Source: DATILI01 sp035476635
Lineage (GTDB): Bacteria; Pseudomonadota; Gammaproteobacteria; Burkholderiales; Burkholderiaceae_C
DNA: 17,722 nt
Reading direction: 5' to 3'
NCBI GenBank assembly: GCA_035476635.1
Contig: DATILI010000321.1
Location: forward strand, 1 to 17,722
The notes under the pieces were generated by a model. The model did not search any database. It was not told where the DNA came from and was given only the letters and a program-made list of their open reading frames with translations. The translations under genes and the position numbers were made by a program. Position 1 is the stretch's first letter. The number at the start of each line of letters is the position of its first letter. Positions 14,436-17,722 of the stretch are shown here, piece by piece.

Positions 14436-15767
14436 TTGAATAAATTGAGCAAGACCACGAAATTCGCAGCCGCCAACACCGCCACCGCCATTGCCATTGC
14501 CCTGTTGAGCCTGTACGCAGCACAGGGCGCATGGGCGCAGGCGCCCCAGCTGCCTGCGCCGGATGCCGTGGCGCTGGACAAGCTGGGCTACATGAGTACG
14601 TTTCCGCCGACCGGCGCGCAGGTCGTCGACAACAGCAACCGCACCAAGTACCCGCAGATGCGCTGGGTGCTGCAGCACACGCGCGAGGTCCTGCCCACGC
14701 GCAACATCCGCCGCGGCAACGGCGCGCCTTCGCCCCTGCCGGCGGCCGAGAAGAACCTGGACGGCTTCAGCTTCGAAGACGACAAGGGCCAGAAAATCAC
14801 CGTGGCCGACTGGCTGAAGGCCACCTACACCGACGGCATCGTGGTGCTGCACAAGGGGCGCGTGGTCTATGAGCGCTACATGAACCAGATGCAGCCGGAG
14901 ACGCCGCACCTGCTGTTCTCGGTGACCAAGTCCTTCACCGGCCTGCTGGCCGCGCAGCTGGCGCACGAGGGCAAGATCGACCCGAACGCACTTGTCACCA
15001 AATACGTGCCCGAGTTGGCCGACAGCGCCTGGGGCGACATGAAGGTGCGCGATGTGATGGACATGACCGGCGCCGTGCGCTATCGCGAGGTCTACACCGA
15101 CCCGACGACCGAGGTCTTTCCGTACCTGTTCGCCAGCACCCTGCTGCCGCAACCACCCAATTACGCCGGCCCGAAGAACATCTATGACTTTCTCAAGACG
15201 CTGAAGAAGGAAGGCGAACATGGCGCCGGCTTTGTCTACCGCACGGTGCATTCGGAAGTGCTGGGCTGGATCGTTTCGCGCGTGACGGGCAAGCACTTTA
15301 CCGAGGTCATGAGCGAGCGCATCTGGAGCCGCATGGGCATGGAAGAGGATGCCTACATCATGGTCGACCCGATCGGCACGCCGCTGCAGGGCGCAGGCCT
15401 GAACGCCACGGCGCGCGACCTGGCGCGCTTTGGCGAGATGCTGCGCCGCGGCGGCGAATACAACGGCCAGCGCATCCTGGCCAAAGAGGTGATCGACGAC
15501 ACCGCCAAGGGCGGCGACCGCGAGAAGTTCAAGACCTCGGGCATGGCCTTCCGGCCCGGCTACAGCTACCGCAACCAGTGGTGGGCGCTGCACAACGCCG
15601 ATGGCGCGTATGAAGCTTCGGGCGTGCACGGCCAGATGGTCCACATCAACCCGGCGGCCGAGATGGTCGTGGTCAAGCTGTCGTCGCATCCCGTGGCAGG
15701 CGCAGGCTTCACGCATCCTCTGACGCTCAAGGCCTGGGAAGCGCTGGCGCGCGCGGTCAGGCAGTAA
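14436..15767 (+). CDS. Exported serine hydrolase, class C beta-lactamase/NylB-like fold
   Basis: A 443-residue protein from a TTG start. Residues 1-34 are a signal peptide: basic N-region (NKLSKTTK), hydrophobic core, and A-W-A before Q35, so the mature enzyme is periplasmic or secreted. The serine beta-lactamase-like domain covers about residues 120-440. The catalytic S162-V-T-K165 motif is in FSVTKSFTG, a likely catalytic Tyr is Y268 (in FVYRTVHSEVLGW), and HGQ at 398-400 takes the place of the KTG triad. The YRTVHSEVLGW region and the NQWWAL segment resemble 6-aminohexanoate-dimer hydrolase (NylB) and EstB-like esterases more than true AmpC. Substrate is unknown: esters, amides or D-amino peptides are possible. 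It stands alone between divergent MFS and downstream toxin-antitoxin genes. Confidence 0.9.
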   Translation: MNKLSKTTKFAAANTATAIAIALLSLYAAQGAWAQAPQLPAPDAVALDKLGYMSTFPPTGAQVVDNSNRTKYPQMRWVLQHTREVLPTRNIRRGNGAPSPLPAAEKNLDGFSFEDDKGQKITVADWLKATYTDGIVVLHKGRVVYERYMNQMQPETPHLLFSVTKSFTGLLAAQLAHEGKIDPNALVTKYVPELADSAWGDMKVRDVMDMTGAVRYREVYTDPTTEVFPYLFASTLLPQPPNYAGPKNIYDFLKTLKKEGEHGAGFVYRTVHSEVLGWIVSRVTGKHFTEVMSERIWSRMGMEEDAYIMVDPIGTPLQGAGLNATARDLARFGEMLRRGGEYNGQRILAKEVIDDTAKGGDREKFKTSGMAFRPGYSYRNQWWALHNADGAYEASGVHGQMVHINPAAEMVVVKLSSHPVAGAGFTHPLTLKAWEALARAVRQ

Positions 15768-15802
15768 TGACTGGTGAAGCCAGCTACCCGGAGCCTTCGC
15801 AC

Positions 15803-15811
15803 TGCTAAACT
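15803..15811 (+). promoter_or_regulatory. Extended -10 box, near-leaderless start of the antitoxin
   Basis: TGC-TAAACT followed by 7 nt and the antitoxin ATG at 15819. No -35 or Shine-Dalgarno is visible, so a leaderless toxin-antitoxin mRNA is plausible. The box would also be a natural place for autorepression by the complex, but no clear operator palindrome is seen. Confidence 0.4.
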
Positions 15812-15818
15812 TTACGCC

Positions 15819-16043
15819 ATGAATGTTCGAGTGGACCACCTGATCGACGAAGCACTTGCCCTGGCGCCAGACGAGCGGTCGGCGGTTGTGCTCGCGTTGC
15901 TTGACAGCCTCGACGGCGAGGACGAAGCGACTGTGACACAGGCTTGGGCGCAAGAGCTTCGCCAGCGCAAGAGCGAATTGCGGTCCGGGGCGGCGCAAGC
16001 CGTGCCCTGGGAGCAGGCGAAGGCCCGGCTGAGCGCCCTGTGA
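15819..16043 (+). CDS. Addiction-module antitoxin, Unstab_antitox type
   Basis: A 74-residue acidic protein. The N-terminal half (LIDEALALAPDERSAVVLALLDSLDG) matches the pattern of the putative addiction module component family (TIGR02574/PF09720): a helix with ALxLxxxER followed by LLDSL. The C-terminal half has WAQELRQRKSELRSG and VPWEQAKARL, typical of the same family. It should bind and neutralise the toxin encoded directly downstream. The ATG at 15819 gives the usual family length; a GTG at 15774 would add 15 residues without support. Its stop overlaps the toxin start as GTGA. Confidence 0.85.
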   Translation: MNVRVDHLIDEALALAPDERSAVVLALLDSLDGEDEATVTQAWAQELRQRKSELRSGAAQAVPWEQAKARLSAL

Positions 16044-16342
16044 CCGGTTACCGCGTTGAGCTCGCCCACGAGGCCGAGGGCGACATTGGCGACGCATTCC
16101 TTTGGTACCGCGAGCGCAACGCCCTGATAGCGGACGCGTTTCGAACCGAAGTATTCGACACGATTGAGCGCATTGCCGCTGCACCACTGGGCAGCGCGGC
16201 GGATGAGGAGAGCAACCGCAAGCGCGTGTTGCATCGGTTTCCCTACTCGGTGGTCTACGAAGTACTGGGGAGCACAGTGACGATTCTGGCCGTCACGCAC
16301 CATCGCCGCATGCCCGGGTACTGGCGCTCGCACAGGGGTTGA
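16040..16342 (+). CDS. ParE/RelE-type toxin
   Basis: A 100-residue basic protein starting with GTG inside the antitoxin stop (GTGA), which implies coupled translation. It has the ParE/RelE layout: YRVELAHEAEGDIGDAFLWY (strand then helix), the FRTEVFDTIERIAAAP helix, KRVLHRFPYSVVYEV and TILAVTHHRRMPGYW strands. PYSVVYEV and VTHHRRxPxYW-like endings are characteristic of the ParE branch, whose members inhibit gyrase; RelE-like mRNA cleavage cannot be excluded from sequence. Length and motifs are complete, so the module looks intact. Confidence 0.87.
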   Translation: MTGYRVELAHEAEGDIGDAFLWYRERNALIADAFRTEVFDTIERIAAAPLGSAADEESNRKRVLHRFPYSVVYEVLGSTVTILAVTHHRRMPGYWRSHRG

Positions 16343-16372
16343 AGGCACTGCAGGCATTCATTGCCGTGCTTC
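16341..16372 (+). terminator. Possible terminator hairpin after the toxin gene
   Basis: GAAGGCAC (16341-16348) pairs with GTGCTTC (16366-16372) with one bulged base, and GGCA-TTCAT-TGCC lies inside it. ATTTT follows at 16381-16385, eight bases further on. It lies between convergent stop codons and could act for the toxin transcript. The stem is imperfect and the T-run is weak. Confidence 0.35.
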
Positions 16373-16378
16373 ACACCA

Positions 16379-16633
16379 TCATTTTGCCGTCGGCGGCGGG
16401 CCGCCCGTCGGGCGTGCCGCCAGTACGTCGCCGATCAATTGGCACGTGCCCGTGACCGTGTCGCCGCGCCGGCCCGTGAAGCTGACTTGTGCGCCCACTG
16501 CTTTGCCGGCGCATGCCGCGATCGCCTCTGGCGGCGGGGCGGGTGGCGGGCCGGAGGGCGCGGTCTGGGCAAAGGCCGTCGCGCTGAGAAGCAGGCAAGA
16601 GAGGGGAAGAAGGATGTGTTTCGGTGTCGTCAT
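16379..16633 (-). CDS. Small exported proline-rich protein of unknown function
   Basis: An 84-residue protein. Residues 1-22 form a Sec signal peptide (MTTPKHILL, hydrophobic core, A-F-A before Q23). The mature part has a PPPAPPPEAIAAC stretch, two cysteines (C41 and C64) that could form a disulfide, and SFTGRRGDTVTGTC. Similar PPPEAIAAC...SFTGR...TxxGTC short proteins are common hypothetical exported proteins in Burkholderiales as far as I recall; no function is known to me. The ATG at 16633 has only a poor ribosome site. It is divergent from the exported protein at 16728. Confidence 0.7.
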   Translation of the reverse strand: MTTPKHILLPLSCLLLSATAFAQTAPSGPPPAPPPEAIAACAGKAVGAQVSFTGRRGDTVTGTCQLIGDVLAARPTGGPPPTAK

Positions 16634-16727
16634 TCCCGGATCATGACCACCAATCAAGGAGAAACTTGGGATGACTTGATCGCGAAACCGAGCCGCGGGA
16701 AGCCACCTCATTCCTAAAGGCGGATCC

Positions 16728-17264
16728 ATGAGAATCATCGTTCTGATCAAGTACAGCTTGGCGATTTCTGCTCTGCTCGGAATCGCTTCGCCAAGAGCTG
16801 CACCCAACGTCGCCAAAGGAGACAATGTGTGCCAGGTGGGAGCCCGGGTGACTGACCGCCAGAACCGCAGCGGCGTCGTCGCGGACGCCAAAGGCTCGGA
16901 TTGCTACGTCAAGCTCGACGGCAGCACGGACGCTAAACCCGGGTACTACCTGGCATGGATGCTCAAACCCGAAGGCGCCGGGAAGCAGGTGGCGGCCGCT
17001 GGTGGCAACGAACTGGCGCGTGGACGCTACGAGTGTTGGGCCGCCGCAGGCGTGGCAGGCACCCTGAAACTGGAGATCACGGGAAATTCGACCTACTCCG
17101 GCAACGGGAAGACCGGCAGTTATGCCTATGACGCCAAGACGCAGAAGATCATCTTCTCGTCCGGACCTTGGGCTGGGTTCTTCGGAGCACGCTTTGCCGC
17201 CGGCAAGATCGGCATCTCCTCGCGCCCTGGCGGCTTCTACGGCACCACCTGCGATCTGAAGTAG
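16728..17264 (+). CDS. Exported four-cysteine protein of unknown function
   Basis: A 178-residue protein preceded by AAAGGCGG about 5-7 nt upstream of the ATG. Residues 1 to about 24 form a signal peptide (MRIIVLIK, hydrophobic core, P-R-A-A-P). The mature part has two sections. The first (about 30-80) contains GVVADAKGSDCYVKLDG and resembles a small beta-barrel or SH3-like repeat. The second (about 97-178) has GRYECWAA, LKLEITGNSTYSG, GSYAYDAKTQKIIFSSGPWAG and a final GTTCDLK. Cysteines at 35, 59, 103 and 175 could form two disulfides. I do not recognise a named family. It ends 29 nt from the convergent hydrolase stop. Confidence 0.8.
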   Translation: MRIIVLIKYSLAISALLGIASPRAAPNVAKGDNVCQVGARVTDRQNRSGVVADAKGSDCYVKLDGSTDAKPGYYLAWMLKPEGAGKQVAAAGGNELARGRYECWAAAGVAGTLKLEITGNSTYSGNGKTGSYAYDAKTQKIIFSSGPWAGFFGARFAAGKIGISSRPGGFYGTTCDLK

Positions 17265-17279
17265 CCGGCGCGCTTACCG

Positions 17280-17292
17280 ACCGCAAGGCGGT
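17280..17292. terminator. Weak hairpin between convergent stops
   Basis: ACCGC (17280-17284) and GCGGT (17288-17292) form a 5-bp stem with an AAG loop in the 29-nt gap between convergent genes. No T-run follows on either strand, so terminator function is doubtful. Confidence 0.25.
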
Positions 17293-17293
17293 T

Positions 17294-17722
17294 CTAGAAC
17301 GCGGCCTGCAGGCCGAACATGCGCCGCAGCGCTTCGCGGTATTGCGGCTGTCCAACCGCGTTGGTGTTGTGGTGCGAACCGCCCTCGACCAACAGGAATT
17401 CCTTGGCGCCCTGGGCGGCGTCAAATAGCTTGCGGCCCAGTTCGGGTTTGATCAGGCTGTCGCCGCTGCCGTGCACGACCAGGAGCGGCGAGCCGATGTG
17501 ATTGACCTTCTTGACCGATTCGAAGCGCTGGGTGACCAGCAGGCTGAAGGGCAGCCAGCCCCATTTCATGGTGCTGGCGACATCCGGGATCGAGGTGAAC
17601 GTGCCTTCGACGATGGTGCCGCGCTCGTCCTGCACCTGCGTGGCCAGGTCGATCGCGATGGCGCCGCCGAGCGAATGGCCGAAGATGTAGCGCGGCCGCT
17701 CGGGATACTTCGCCGCGAGCCA
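17294..17722 (-). CDS. Alpha/beta hydrolase (5' end missing)
   Basis: The frame is open to the window edge, giving 142 C-terminal residues. The nucleophile elbow is GHSLGG with Ser at visible residue 17, following YIF. Asp at 88 in HGSGDSLI and His at 117 or 118 in GGSHHN complete the triad. The hydrophobic TMKWGWLPFSLLVTQRF segment and PLLVVHGSGD strand are typical of the Bem46/BAAT-like (DUF-free) serine hydrolase branch of the superfamily. The substrate is not known; esterase or thioesterase activity is likely. An internal GTG at 17635 is not a credible start because the nucleophile lies upstream of it. Confidence 0.88.
   Translation of the reverse strand, partial: WLAAKYPERPRYIFGHSLGGAIAIDLATQVQDERGTIVEGTFTSIPDVASTMKWGWLPFSLLVTQRFESVKKVNHIGSPLLVVHGSGDSLIKPELGRKLFDAAQGAKEFLLVEGGSHHNTNAVGQPQYREALRRMFGLQAAF

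Noticed and set aside
14439..16187. Long minus-strand open frame across the serine hydrolase and antitoxin genes
   Set aside because: Antisense to genes with signal peptide, catalytic and family motifs; composition is the reverse-strand type seen elsewhere.

Overview
The window is GC-rich, densely packed bacterial DNA. Gene style suggests Betaproteobacteria, most likely Burkholderiales/Comamonadaceae (Variovorax or Acidovorax-like): a MASE4 sensor kinase, frequent GTG/TTG starts, a miaA neighbourhood, and an intergenic hairpin element of a type I associate with that family. This is inference; no rRNA or other phylogenetic marker is present. I see no tRNA, rRNA, CRISPR array, IS element or phage gene.

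Layout. (1) 1-5929, plus strand: a four-gene signalling block. It holds the 3' part of an HD-GYP response regulator, a single-REC regulator overlapping it by 4 nt, a MASE4 histidine kinase with its own sigma70-like promoter, and a REC-PAS-GAF-GGDEF-EAL protein. The EAL domain keeps its catalytic residues and the GGDEF signature is destroyed. The two output enzymes are therefore both predicted cyclic-di-GMP phosphodiesterases. (2) 5933-9576, minus strand: an FtsX/YbbP-type ABC permease followed by an AttH/CrtC lipocalin-like exported protein. The likely matching LolD/YbbA-type ATPase lies at 11294-11941 on the same strand. (3) 9658-11061, plus strand: a membrane-anchored protein of unknown function sits between permease and ATPase, splitting the ABC set. 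(4) 11294-14287, minus strand: Bcr/CflA-type MFS exporter, then miaA, then the ATPase. A compound inverted-repeat element lies between the exporter and miaA.

(5) 14436-15767, plus strand: an exported class C beta-lactamase/NylB-like serine hydrolase with a TTG start. (6) 15819-16342, plus strand: a compact toxin-antitoxin pair (Unstab_antitox-type antitoxin, ParE/RelE-type toxin) overlapping as GTGA. (7) 16379-17264: two divergent genes for small exported cysteine-containing proteins of unknown function. (8) 17294-17722, minus strand: the 3' part of an alpha/beta hydrolase running off the window.

How genes work together: the signalling block would take a membrane stimulus through the kinase to lower cyclic-di-GMP. 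The ABC ATPase, permease and AttH-like protein probably form one envelope system although they are no longer contiguous. The rest are independent units. No single locus is clearly an undescribed system. The most unusual items are the split ABC/AttH set with its intervening unknown gene, the kinase plus double phosphodiesterase block, the compound hairpin element upstream of miaA, and a repeated near-leaderless start architecture.
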